Source of the DNA: Dyadobacter luticola
Lineage (GTDB): Bacteria > Bacteroidota > Bacteroidia > Cytophagales > Spirosomataceae
DNA: 64,000 nucleotides
Reading direction: 5' to 3'
NCBI RefSeq assembly: GCF_005860805.1
Contig: NZ_VCEJ01000004.1
Location: 496,001-560,000 of the forward strand
The notes beneath the pieces were generated by a model, which worked only from the letters and a program-made list of their open reading frames with translations, ran no database searches and was not told where the DNA came from. Below, in pieces: positions 1-7,986 of the stretch. A program made the translations under genes and the position numbers. Numbering within the stretch: the stretch's first letter is position 1; each line of letters begins with the position of its first letter.

Positions 1-462
1 ATAACTATCTTGTAGCAGCTCTGGAACACCCGGCTCTTTCAAAGGTGGAGCAAAAAAGAAAATGTGCATCCACAATGGATGATTTCCAAACTGAGCAGTC
101 GCTAGATCTAAAAAGGCAAGTTCGCTTTCATCTGTTGCTATTCGTTCTATTCGCGAATAGTTTTTTTGGAAATTGGAAGTACTAATAGCCTGCAATAAAT
201 CAAGATCTCTACATTTCCCTTCCTTTGGTTCTAGGCCAAAAATCAGTTCAAAGAGAGTTTCTATCACATGAAAACAGGTTACTCGAATTTCGCCTTTTAA
301 AAAACGAGCATAATCAGCCTCATTATAGCCTGAGATTTGGGCCGCTAAATAGTCTTCCTGAAAAGCCTCGCATCTATCTAGAATTGAAGACAATGTTGTC
401 ACCTTATACAGATGGTAGTCGTATGCGTACTGTGTATAAAAAGCTTTGTAGTTGATTTCCAT
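1..462 (-). CDS. Hypothetical protein, 3' end cut by window edge
   Basis: An open frame runs from an ATG at 460-462 to the left edge without a stop, giving 154 codons. The product begins MEINYKAFYTQYAYDYH and has an acidic, aromatic-rich composition with no signal peptide or membrane segment. I do not recognise a family. The plus-strand frames over the same bases are short and look like shadows. The gene is divergent from nothing obvious; about 180 nt of AT-rich sequence separates it from the DUF1016 gene. Confidence 0.6.
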   Translation of the reverse strand, partial: MEINYKAFYTQYAYDYHLYKVTTLSSILDRCEAFQEDYLAAQISGYNEADYARFLKGEIRVTCFHVIETLFELIFGLEPKEGKCRDLDLLQAISTSNFQKNYSRIERIATDESELAFLDLATAQFGNHPLWMHIFFFAPPLKEPGVPELLQDSY

Positions 463-646
463 GTCACTTCTTTATTTAGATTAACATGTAGTATATGCTT
501 TGTATGCTACAGGCAAGCATTAGGTTATAAATGCAGGTACCTAGATCTATACTATCATTTGACATACATAAGGCCTACTATTTGCGGCAATAAATTTAGA
601 ATCGGAAAAAAGAAAAATTTGTAGAAATGACAGCACAACCTAAATA

Positions 647-1714
647 TCATTGTTTGTTTTCGTATTCCGCATTCAACTCACTCAACACCAACATCTGCAA
701 CTCCGCCTGCGGCAGCAAAAGCTGGTACTCAGCCACACCAATCGGTTTATTAATGTCCTGCAAAGCAATCTCAACATCTAAATGATCTTTATCGGCACAA
801 AGAATAATGCCGATCGAAGGATTTTCGCTCTCGCTTTTTTCCAGAAGGTCGAGTAAGGAGAGGTAGAGATTCATTTTACCTACATATTCCGCTTTGAAAC
901 TGCCAATTTTCAATTCAATCGCCACCAGTGAACGCAGGCCTCTGTGGAAGAAAAGCATGTCTACGAAATATTCCTTGCCATTGTATTCAAGCCGGTATTG
1001 ATTGCCTATAAATGAAAACCCTTTCCCTAACTCTAATACGAAAGCCCTGATTTTGGCTATAAGCCTATTTTCCAATTCCAGCTCTTTTACGGGTTCCGTA
1101 ATACCCAGAAAACCTAGGTTATAAGAGCTTTTAAATACTTCATTGGCATAATCGGCCCTTATTTCGGGTAAAGTACTGCTAAAATTGTGCGTTTTCGATT
1201 GAGCTATTGAATGGCCATAACGATCCATTTTGATAGCATTAAGCAATAAATCTCTTGACCAACTTTTTTCTATGGTTTGCTGTGCGTAATACAGGCGGGC
1301 GCTTTTGTCTTTTACCTTCTCCATGAGTAAAATATTGTGGCCCCAAGGCAATTTTGCAACAAGTTGCTGCAAAATTACACTCGACTCAGTTTTAATGGAT
1401 TCCAATTTTGCAACGGGCTGTTGCAAAATTAAACTTTCGGGATATTCTTGTGCGAAGCGTAACATATAGCCCAGGTTGCGCTCCGAAAAACCTTTGAGGT
1501 TCGTAAACTCGTTCCGCAAATCTATTGCCAAGCGAGGAATTACCTTTGCCGACCAGCCTTCCTGCTTTTGGCGTTCGGCTATCATCTTACCCGTTTGCCA
1601 ATACAACAATATCAATTCGGTGTTTACGGCAAGTACGGCACGTAACCGAGCTTGCTGTATGGCGGTTTTTATATCGCCTAACAATGATTGGTATTTCTCT
1701 ATTTCTTTGCTCAT
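647..1714 (-). CDS. DUF1016/YhcG-family PD-(D/E)XK nuclease domain protein
   Basis: The 355-aa product has the two-part layout of DUF1016 (YhcG) proteins. The N-terminal helical domain (about 1-150) carries IEKYQSLLGDIKTAIQQARL and a LLYWQTGKMIAERQ segment. The C-terminal PD-(D/E)XK nuclease-like domain (about 200-340) shows YFVDMLFFHRGL and AIELKIGSFK, supplying the Asp and the E-x-K. I chose the ATG at 1712-1714 because DUF1016 homology starts there; the frame stays open to 1822 but that extension is arginine/glycine rich and unlike the family. A WGHN motif follows two in-frame copies of ILQQ-VAKL spaced 18 residues apart, each encoded by a palindrome. Some family members are linked to restriction-modification loci or defence islands; here the gene stands alone. 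Two broken relatives lie at 45.3 and 51.2 kb. Confidence 0.85.
   Translation of the reverse strand: MSKEIEKYQSLLGDIKTAIQQARLRAVLAVNTELILLYWQTGKMIAERQKQEGWSAKVIPRLAIDLRNEFTNLKGFSERNLGYMLRFAQEYPESLILQQPVAKLESIKTESSVILQQLVAKLPWGHNILLMEKVKDKSARLYYAQQTIEKSWSRDLLLNAIKMDRYGHSIAQSKTHNFSSTLPEIRADYANEVFKSSYNLGFLGITEPVKELELENRLIAKIRAFVLELGKGFSFIGNQYRLEYNGKEYFVDMLFFHRGLRSLVAIELKIGSFKAEYVGKMNLYLSLLDLLEKSESENPSIGIILCADKDHLDVEIALQDINKPIGVAEYQLLLPQAELQMLVLSELNAEYENKQ
1350..1376. repeat. 27-nt intragenic palindrome, copy A1
   Basis: This imperfect inverted repeat has outer arms AATTTTGCA and TGCAAAATT and one mismatch nearer the centre. It lies in frame inside the DUF1016 gene and encodes ILQQLVAKL immediately before PWGHN. 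It is 54 nt (18 codons) from copy A2. Confidence 0.75.
1404..1430. repeat. 27-nt intragenic palindrome, copy A2
   Basis: This is a perfect inverted repeat: 11-bp arms AATTTTGCAAC and GTTGCAAAATT around a 5-nt loop. On the coding (minus) strand the centre reads ACAGCCCG, shared with the terminator palindrome at 14.9 kb. It encodes ILQQPVAKL. Confidence 0.85.
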
Positions 1715-1892
1715 TAAGATTCCGTTCGCGATCCAGCCAAATTTAGCTTTTTTACCAGTTACAATACAAAAACCTCCCCCCAACCGCCATCTTCGCCATC
1801 TCCCGGCCGAAACCCTAAGCATAATATGTAACCTTTGTTTTATTACATTACGGCTTGAATTGAAGCTTGTTTATTATTAAACATATACGCAA

Positions 1893-2996
1893 ATGGGCAC
1901 GTTGCTGGTGTTTCTGGTCGTTTTTCTTCCCATGGGATGGCTATTGTGGCGAATGCTGCGATACACCCGTGATACCATCGGCACGAATTCCCCTCTGAAA
2001 GTGCAACGAATTTACTACACAACGTTCCAGTCGATTTTCCTAAGGATCGATTGCCTATTTGCGTTAATGTGTGCTTTCATAGGTATTATTATTATAAACG
2101 CTGCTCTCTTTTCAACCTTCTCGGGGCCTGATCCACTGATTGGCCGAACGATTCTGTTCGTCATCTCATTCGTATTTCTTTGCATCGCGGCGGTCATTTT
2201 AGTTGTTGACCTGAATCATTGGCCTTATGCTCGTGGTGTAGTGATTACAACTTTTCCGGATGAACATGAACTGGACATACAGCTTCCTGGCAGAACTTTA
2301 CGCATAAAAGAAGGCGACATTCACAAAATCAGTATCTATCATAACAATGGCAAGTTGCTGCTGGGGTTCACTCAATTTCACCTTAAAAACGGCGACAGCT
2401 TTCTGCTTTCTTTTAGAACGGAAGGTCTGGGGGTAATACAAGAATATTTCAAAGGCATACCTGTCGAAGAATTTGTACGGCATGTTCCTTTGATACGGAA
2501 TACTTTAAACGTCAAAAATCCTGAGCATGAAGTCCTGGTTAGTGACAATCGGCATGGCTGGGTAACCTATTTCATCGCATTTCTTTTAGGCATTTTCTTC
2601 GTCGCAATGACTTACATGATGTACAAGGATGCGAAATGGCAGGATGACATGTCGACGCATTCACCGGTTGTTTGTATGAAAATCACATACAGAGAAAGGG
2701 GGGCGGGAACAGTAAAATATCCGGATAAAGTATACGGGGAATATCTGGGAAAGACTTATCATTTTGATATGGGCAGAAAGTACTTCCGAAAGCTATCAGG
2801 TGTTGACACCATCGCAGTTTATTTTGACCAGGCTACTGGCCGGGCATTTCTACCTACATCCGGGCAAGTCAAGCATTATACGGGTCTCTACCTGCTTATC
2901 GGGGGCGTTGGTTTGTTGTTTATTGGAGGAAGTACGTGGGAGATTATTAAGATTGTGAAGAAACGTAACCGGAAAGCAAGCAAATCTTTTAGCTAG
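1893..2996 (+). CDS. Integral membrane protein, possible DUF3592-like domain
   Basis: The 367-aa product has about five hydrophobic segments: residues 1-20, about 50-72, 87-108, 226-246 and 330-350. A soluble, beta-rich stretch (110-220) lies between the third and fourth segments. The region before the last segment (VYGEYLGKTYHFDMG, then VDTIAVYFDQATGRAFLP) has the spacing of DUF3592 domains, in which an extracytoplasmic beta module precedes a transmembrane helix. That family match is tentative. It faces the DUF1016 gene divergently and converges on the response regulator. Confidence 0.75.
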   Translation: MGTLLVFLVVFLPMGWLLWRMLRYTRDTIGTNSPLKVQRIYYTTFQSIFLRIDCLFALMCAFIGIIIINAALFSTFSGPDPLIGRTILFVISFVFLCIAAVILVVDLNHWPYARGVVITTFPDEHELDIQLPGRTLRIKEGDIHKISIYHNNGKLLLGFTQFHLKNGDSFLLSFRTEGLGVIQEYFKGIPVEEFVRHVPLIRNTLNVKNPEHEVLVSDNRHGWVTYFIAFLLGIFFVAMTYMMYKDAKWQDDMSTHSPVVCMKITYRERGAGTVKYPDKVYGEYLGKTYHFDMGRKYFRKLSGVDTIAVYFDQATGRAFLPTSGQVKHYTGLYLLIGGVGLLFIGGSTWEIIKIVKKRNRKASKSFS

Positions 2997-3068
2997 GAAG
3001 CTCTATACAAAACTCAAACGTCCGCCATAACCTTCAATCGGACATGAAGGTCTTGAAAATTCAGAATG

Positions 3069-3830
3069 TTAACGATTCTCCATCCAGGCCAGAAACGACG
3101 GCGCTTTTTCTTTATTAATCAGCAATTGATCAGGCGTTTCTATAACCAGCTTGACGTACAGTTTTCGCATGAAATAATGTTCGATTTCCTTGATCGCTGA
3201 AAAGTTGACCAGATACTGCCGGTTCATCCGGAAAAATTGCTTCTGACTCACCGACGCCGCGATCTGATCGAGGGATTGGCTCAGTGAAAACTCCTGTCCA
3301 TCGAAACACATAATCATCGAAGTCTCATTTCTAATGTAGAAAAAGGCGATCTGTGCGGTTTGGACCGTTGTGTATTTTTGGTGTTTAAATACTAAAAAAC
3401 TGGTTTTATCGGCCTGGGGTGCCATCCTGCTCAGTAATTCGGTCAGGTCGGGAATTGCCTTTTGCTGGAAAAAATTTTTCAGGTCGTCGACTTTGCCGAG
3501 TGCGCCCGCAATGTCATCTTTCGAGAATGGTTTCAGCACGTAATCCACGCCATTCCGCTTGAAAGCTTCCAGGGAATATTCGTCAAAAGCGGTACAGAAA
3601 ATGACCGGACAATCAATCTCCACCGATTTGAAAATCTCAAAACTTAGCCCGTCCGCCAGCTGAATGTCCATAAAAATCAGGTCTGGCTGCGATCCCGACG
3701 AAAGTGCTTCAACCGATTCTTCGACGCTCTGATAGGGACCGGCGATTTTGGCTGCCGGACGCAATTGCAGGATGATGTTTTCAAGAGATCTGGCTGTTTT
3801 CAGCTCGTCCTCAATGATTGCGATGTTCAT
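3069..3830 (-). CDS. LytTR-family response regulator
   Basis: The 253-aa cytoplasmic protein has an N-terminal receiver domain (1-120) with the acidic pocket E7-D8, phospho-acceptor Asp55 in LIFMDIQLADG, and the conserved Lys in DYVLKPFS. The C-terminal half (145-253) is a LytTR DNA-binding domain with the typical FFRMNRQYLVN segment. It overlaps the 3' end of the upstream kinase gene by 20 nt, so the two are translationally coupled and form one LytS/LytR-type system. The two P460-like genes further upstream are on the same strand and may be co-transcribed, so haem-protein status or redox stress could be the sensed condition; that is inference. Confidence 0.93.
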   Translation of the reverse strand: MNIAIIEDELKTARSLENIILQLRPAAKIAGPYQSVEESVEALSSGSQPDLIFMDIQLADGLSFEIFKSVEIDCPVIFCTAFDEYSLEAFKRNGVDYVLKPFSKDDIAGALGKVDDLKNFFQQKAIPDLTELLSRMAPQADKTSFLVFKHQKYTTVQTAQIAFFYIRNETSMIMCFDGQEFSLSQSLDQIAASVSQKQFFRMNRQYLVNFSAIKEIEHYFMRKLYVKLVIETPDQLLINKEKAPSFLAWMENR

Positions 3831-4833
3831 AAATGATAGGAAGTCTAACCTGAAAAAGGTCTTGGCCGTTGATTACCTCCACCTGTTTGTGTAATAAATG
3901 ACTGTATTTGAGCTCAATGTTTTTCAAGCCCACACCCAGAGAATCCTCCTGGTTCTTTTTGGGCTGGACCTGATTTTCAACAACAATGCTTTCTCCTTCC
4001 ATGAAAATCCGGATCTGCAAAGGCCGGTTGAGGGACACAATGTTGTGTTTGAGACAGTTTTCAACCAATAATTGCAAGGTAAATGGAGGGATTAATGTAT
4101 CTGAAACGGCATCATCAAGCTTATTTTGGAAAACAAATCCATCTTCAAACCTGGCTTTTTGCAAAAAAAGATACGCATTCAGAATATCCATTTCTACTTT
4201 CAAAGGAATCAGATCCAGCTTGCGGCTTTCCAACGTATAGCGATAAAAGTTAGCGAGCTTTAATATAAAATCAACCGACTGCTGGTCGCCGGTTTCGACC
4301 ATTGCTTTGAGGGTATTAAGGCTATTAAACAGAAAATGCGGGTTCACCTGTTGTTTCAAAAGGTCATATTGCGCACTCAGATTATCGTTCCGAAACCGTT
4401 CCAGTTCCATACTCACATGCTGGTTTTCATAATTCTGTTGCAGCATATTCAGGAACATATAAAACACAAGGTTGATCAAAATCCCGCGCACCTCTACCAT
4501 CAGCATGGCAGGGCCGAAATCAATGTGCGAAAGGATAAGCTGCTGAATGTAAGCCAGGCCAAACATCAGGACAAGACCAAATGCCAGGGAGTTGAGCAAT
4601 TTGGCATAGGATATTTTCTGCCCCTGCGACCGATTGCTTTTTTGCGAAACCATGTAAATATTGAAATACCACATAATCACCGCAAATGCAGCTGTAATGC
4701 CCGCATTCACAGCCGCCTCCAAAGGCACAAATTTGTGTGAAGCCAACTGCGGCACAGAAGAAAGCAAACCGATCACGATGGAACTGGTCCAGATGATTTT
4801 GTTTGAGACTTTTAAAGGCGCTTTTGTAGCCAT
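3811..4833 (-). CDS. LytS/YehU-type sensor histidine kinase
   Basis: This 340-aa membrane kinase has four N-terminal hydrophobic helices (about 12-145) followed by a His_kinase domain. The phospho-acceptor motif is QQVNPHFLFNSLNTL. The ATPase N-box is LLVENCLKHNI and a GVGLKNIELKY G-box is near the C-terminus. I start it at the ATG at 4831-4833, just before the first helix; the frame also allows a TTG at 4869, two nucleotides after the upstream stop. Its end overlaps the response regulator. Confidence 0.9.
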   Translation of the reverse strand: MATKAPLKVSNKIIWTSSIVIGLLSSVPQLASHKFVPLEAAVNAGITAAFAVIMWYFNIYMVSQKSNRSQGQKISYAKLLNSLAFGLVLMFGLAYIQQLILSHIDFGPAMLMVEVRGILINLVFYMFLNMLQQNYENQHVSMELERFRNDNLSAQYDLLKQQVNPHFLFNSLNTLKAMVETGDQQSVDFILKLANFYRYTLESRKLDLIPLKVEMDILNAYLFLQKARFEDGFVFQNKLDDAVSDTLIPPFTLQLLVENCLKHNIVSLNRPLQIRIFMEGESIVVENQVQPKKNQEDSLGVGLKNIELKYSHLLHKQVEVINGQDLFQVRLPIIYEHRNH

Positions 4834-4871
4834 ATCAAATCGGGCAATGTTGCGATTCCAAGCAAGCAATA

Positions 4872-5333
4872 TTAAGGGAAAACGGCCGCCCGCTGGGAAG
4901 TGATCAATTTAATCCTTTGTTCTTTTTCTGGTTGGTCGTCGCCGGGCTGATAACCTTTCCCAGCCTGGAACTCATAGTCAAAAGCAAGTTGCGTGTCATT
5001 TCTTTGGACCACTTTCAAATGCTCTATGGAGTAAATCTCGCCATTCATATTGGTGCCATACCAGTGCGGCATGGGTTTCTGTTTCCAGGTTACCATGGTA
5101 TAATGTGCGCCGTCGTTTGGTTTTAATAAAGAATCATGGGCAGTTTGCAGCGCAAGATCATTTCCATATAGCATTGAAATGGTGCCCTTTTTATTGTTAA
5201 TGATGGATTTGATCACTGCCTGGTTTCCAGCATCATACAGGTAATCCGGGGCGAGCGTAGCAGTGTTGCGGTCGTCGCAGGATAGCAGTAAAAGTGCGAG
5301 CGCGCTGATGTATATTGAAATGCTGAATTTCAT
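4872..5333 (-). CDS. Cytochrome P460-like lipoprotein
   Basis: The 153-aa protein starts with a lipoprotein signal ending LLLLSC (lipid-modified Cys19). The rest resembles the P460 domain of the neighbouring 310-aa protein: both share a YGND motif followed by DGA and V-W. It lacks a CxxCH haem-c motif, so either haem binding differs or the protein has another role. It is 11 nt downstream of the 310-aa gene and just upstream of the kinase gene, which suggests one transcript. Confidence 0.7.
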   Translation of the reverse strand: MKFSISIYISALALLLLSCDDRNTATLAPDYLYDAGNQAVIKSIINNKKGTISMLYGNDLALQTAHDSLLKPNDGAHYTMVTWKQKPMPHWYGTNMNGEIYSIEHLKVVQRNDTQLAFDYEFQAGKGYQPGDDQPEKEQRIKLITSQRAAVFP

Positions 5334-5344
5334 TTTTGATAAAT

Positions 5345-6277
5345 TTATTTGGTTGGAATGTTGAAAACAAAGTCACTCTGAGGAGCGAACATCCGGTGAC
5401 AGTTGGTGCAAGTTTGCTCAAACAGAACCGTTTTGCCTGCGGGTTTGAGATCAAGTCCATCGAATCTGGCGAATCCCCAGCCTTCGGTTTTGCTGTATTT
5501 TTTACTGTCCTTAATCATGAATTGCGCGTTTTGGAAGTTGCCGGGCAGTACATTACCATCCTTATCCTCTGCCTGCTTCCCCCAGACGACCTTTACCACC
5601 CTCGCACCGTCGGGAAAAGGAAGCTGGTGATCCTTGATGGCTTTTACCATCATGTCATTTCCATATACAACCCGCATGCTTCCGCCGTCGAATTTATCGG
5701 TAATGCTGATGATCTTCCAGTTTTTATAATCCGCAGAATAGGGAATGCCATTTAAGGCAACTGGCGTCTTAGAGGGTGCAATTTGTTGGTGTGAAGCATT
5801 TTTAGCTACAATCCGAGCTGTATCGATCTTATGTCTTCCGGGAAGCTTGTTCACATATTGTTTCAAAACTGCCAGCTCTGACGCAGACACCTTGCCACCG
5901 GTATGCGCCACCTGGTAAAGTTTCAAAGGCATTTTCTCCTGCTCAATCGCATTCACCATTTCCCAGAGCAGCAACTCCTGCACACTCGGAGGATTCTTGT
6001 CCCATTCCGAAAAATTAAACCGCGACCGTCCCTCCTTCACATCATGTGCCACGAGGAAAGACGCCGGGGCAATCTTATCAAACCATTCAACCTTCACCTC
6101 ATTGGAATGGCAATCATAACAAGCCCGCTCCAATATCTGCTTCACCTCCGCAGGAACCGATATTTCGCTCGTCACCGGCGGATTCTCAATGTCAGGTGAG
6201 CTGATTTGCAGTCCCACAAAGATCAATGTCAGCACCACCGCTGCACTTTTGTAAAATGTTAAACCGGGCTTTTTCAT
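5345..6277 (-). CDS. Haem-binding domain plus cytochrome P460 domain protein
   Basis: This 310-aa exported protein has an N-terminal hydrophobic anchor (10-26). It is followed by a haem-binding domain (PF14376-like) with Cys53-Tyr-Asp-Cys56-His57, and by a C-terminal P460-like domain ending with a second CxxCH (Cys290-Thr-Asn-Cys293-His294). Two c-type haems are therefore expected, in the periplasm. P460-family enzymes act on hydroxylamine or other small nitrogen compounds, but many Bacteroidota members are uncharacterised, so the substrate is open. It is the first gene of a minus-strand set that ends in a LytS/LytTR pair. Confidence 0.85.
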   Translation of the reverse strand: MKKPGLTFYKSAAVVLTLIFVGLQISSPDIENPPVTSEISVPAEVKQILERACYDCHSNEVKVEWFDKIAPASFLVAHDVKEGRSRFNFSEWDKNPPSVQELLLWEMVNAIEQEKMPLKLYQVAHTGGKVSASELAVLKQYVNKLPGRHKIDTARIVAKNASHQQIAPSKTPVALNGIPYSADYKNWKIISITDKFDGGSMRVVYGNDMMVKAIKDHQLPFPDGARVVKVVWGKQAEDKDGNVLPGNFQNAQFMIKDSKKYSKTEGWGFARFDGLDLKPAGKTVLFEQTCTNCHRMFAPQSDFVFNIPTK

Positions 6278-6576
6278 TTCTATATAAATGTCTGATTACC
6301 AAAGCCCAAATGTCTATGTAATCACATTATCTATGAACCACAAAAGCCCTGGGTCCGACAAAGCTTACCGCGAGTCAGACATTAATACAGGTGAGTTAGA
6401 CAGCGAAAAGACAAAAACCATTCACTCATTCGGCTCCACCGCGGCACTCATTCAGTCATTCAACATTAAAACCACTTGTCCAACTCGCCCCCTTAATCGT
6501 CCACTTCGAGGCAATTCTGCTATCGCTGCGCCTTTAAACGCCACAATTTTGCCTCAGAACTTAAAACAAAACGATT

Positions 6577-6957
6577 ATGAAAACTTCAAAAATTATCTAT
6601 TGGACTGGCGCAGCATTGACTTCATTATGGTTTGGTGCAAGCGGCTTTTTTGAACTGACCAAAAATCCGCTGGTGTGGGAAATCACCCGGCAACTCGGCT
6701 ATCCTCCTCATTTCATTTATATTTTGGGCGTAGCCAAACTTTCCGGTGTGGCTGTACTGCTCACTCCAAACCGACTGCTGAGATTAAAAGAATGGGTTTT
6801 TGCAGGCATATTCTTCGACATTATCTTCGCCTTCTTCTCCAAAGTAGCTGTCCTTGGCTTACCCGCCACCATTGACGCAGTCATTGCCTTTATGATGGTG
6901 ACCGTCACTTATGTCATGTTCAGAAAGTTGTATCCTGCTACTTACAGCAGGATTTAA
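6577..6957 (+). CDS. DoxX-like family membrane protein
   Basis: The 126-aa product has four predicted helices (6-24, 43-62, 72-92, 96-114) and the DoxX-like hallmarks: WFGASGFFELTKNP in the first loop and GVAKLSGV in helix two. Family members are small inner-membrane proteins often found near redox or stress genes; the biochemical role is not settled. Its stop overlaps the stop of the convergent HxlR gene by 4 nt. Confidence 0.88.
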   Translation: MKTSKIIYWTGAALTSLWFGASGFFELTKNPLVWEITRQLGYPPHFIYILGVAKLSGVAVLLTPNRLLRLKEWVFAGIFFDIIFAFFSKVAVLGLPATIDAVIAFMMVTVTYVMFRKLYPATYSRI

Positions 6958-7361
6958 TTACCCTGATCTTTCATTACCTTTTCCCGGTGCTGTTTTCCCC
7001 AGCTGATCATTTCCAAAATGATCCCGCCAAATGACATGCAGTAATCTGTTTCTGTATATTCTACCAAAACAGGCGAGTCGGGGGTCACTGTGCGTTTTAT
7101 CAGCTGATTGGCTTCCATATCCTTTAATTCCCGGGACAGCATTCGTGTTGTTATGCCGGGAATGCTTCTTTGAATATCACGACAGCGCCTGTTTCCATTA
7201 CAGATTGAGTTGATAATCAATAGTCTCCATTTGCCGCCGATGACATACATGGTATCCTGCAATGCCTGGACTTCCTGCTTCTGGTTCCTCGGATCGGACA
7301 GGATTTCACCCGCTTTTCTGATCTGTTCTTCATTCATGATGCTGCTATCCTTCAATGTCAA
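6954..7361 (-). CDS. HxlR-family transcriptional regulator
   Basis: The 135-aa protein carries the HxlR winged-helix core from about residue 32: IGGKWRLLIINSI, CRDIQRSIPGITTRMLSRELKDME, then the wing VLVEYTETDYC. HxlR proteins respond to aldehydes or disulphide/electrophile stress and usually control an adjacent oxidoreductase. The neighbouring SDR gene upstream on the same strand is a decayed remnant, so the regulator may have lost its target. A second ATG eight codons in (7337) is an equally good start. Confidence 0.9.
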   Translation of the reverse strand: MTLKDSSIMNEEQIRKAGEILSDPRNQKQEVQALQDTMYVIGGKWRLLIINSICNGNRRCRDIQRSIPGITTRMLSRELKDMEANQLIKRTVTPDSPVLVEYTETDYCMSFGGIILEMISWGKQHREKVMKDQGN

Positions 7362-7441
7362 TCGATGCCCTGAACGTGCAAAAAAGCACAGTGATTTGCA
7401 CCTGCGCTTGCTTCAAATGCTGCGCTAAGTAACCCAAATGG

Positions 7442-7965
7442 TCAAAGACTCATCCCGCCGTCCATGACGATTTCCGCCCCGGTAATAAAGCTCGAAGCTT
7501 CTCCTGAAAAGTAGGTCACCATTTTAGCCACATCATCGGCACTTCCGACTTTTTTCAGCGGAATGCGCTCGATCATCCCGCCGTCCAATGCCAGGCGGGC
7601 TGCTGGATCCAAACCCATTTTATTCAAAATCTCAGTCTGCGTCGGGCCGGGACTGATCGCGTTCACCCGGATCTTCCGCGGTGCCAGTTCAATCGCCGCA
7701 ATTTTCATGACCGCATTTAACGCCGCTTTGCTGGAAGTATACATGAATCACTTTCTGTTGCGGTTTCAATTCCCGCACCGCCCAGCACGCCTGCGTTGAT
7801 GAACAAGATGTCCAGTTTCCCAAACTGCTCGCTTACTTGTTTTGCCAGCGCTTCGATATCTGCAACTTTACTCTGATCGCTCACAAACCCAGTCACGCCT
7901 AGTTCTGCTGCTGCATCCTGAATTACATTTTCACGTCGGCCCATAATGATCACTTCTGCACCTTG
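7442..7965 (-). pseudogene. SDR-family oxidoreductase remnant
   Basis: Two frames carry pieces of one short-chain dehydrogenase. The upstream piece (GAEVIIMGRRENVIQDAA to FINAGVLGGAGIETATESD) lacks the N-terminal GxxxGxG nucleotide-binding segment, with a TAG just before it at 7966-7968. The downstream piece begins YTSSKAALNAV, the active-site YxxxK region, and runs to the normal C-terminus GAEIVMDGGMSL. About 55 residues holding the catalytic Ser strand are missing at the junction near 7740 and the frame changes there. The gene therefore has a 5' truncation, an internal deletion and a frameshift. Confidence 0.9.
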
Positions 7966-7986
7966 CTATTTCCAACCTCCCACATA

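Noticed and set aside
6288..6653. Plus-strand 121-codon frame between the P460 and DoxX genes
   Set aside because: It overlaps the start of the clear DoxX gene in another frame, has no homology-like pattern and looks like an accidental open frame in promoter DNA.
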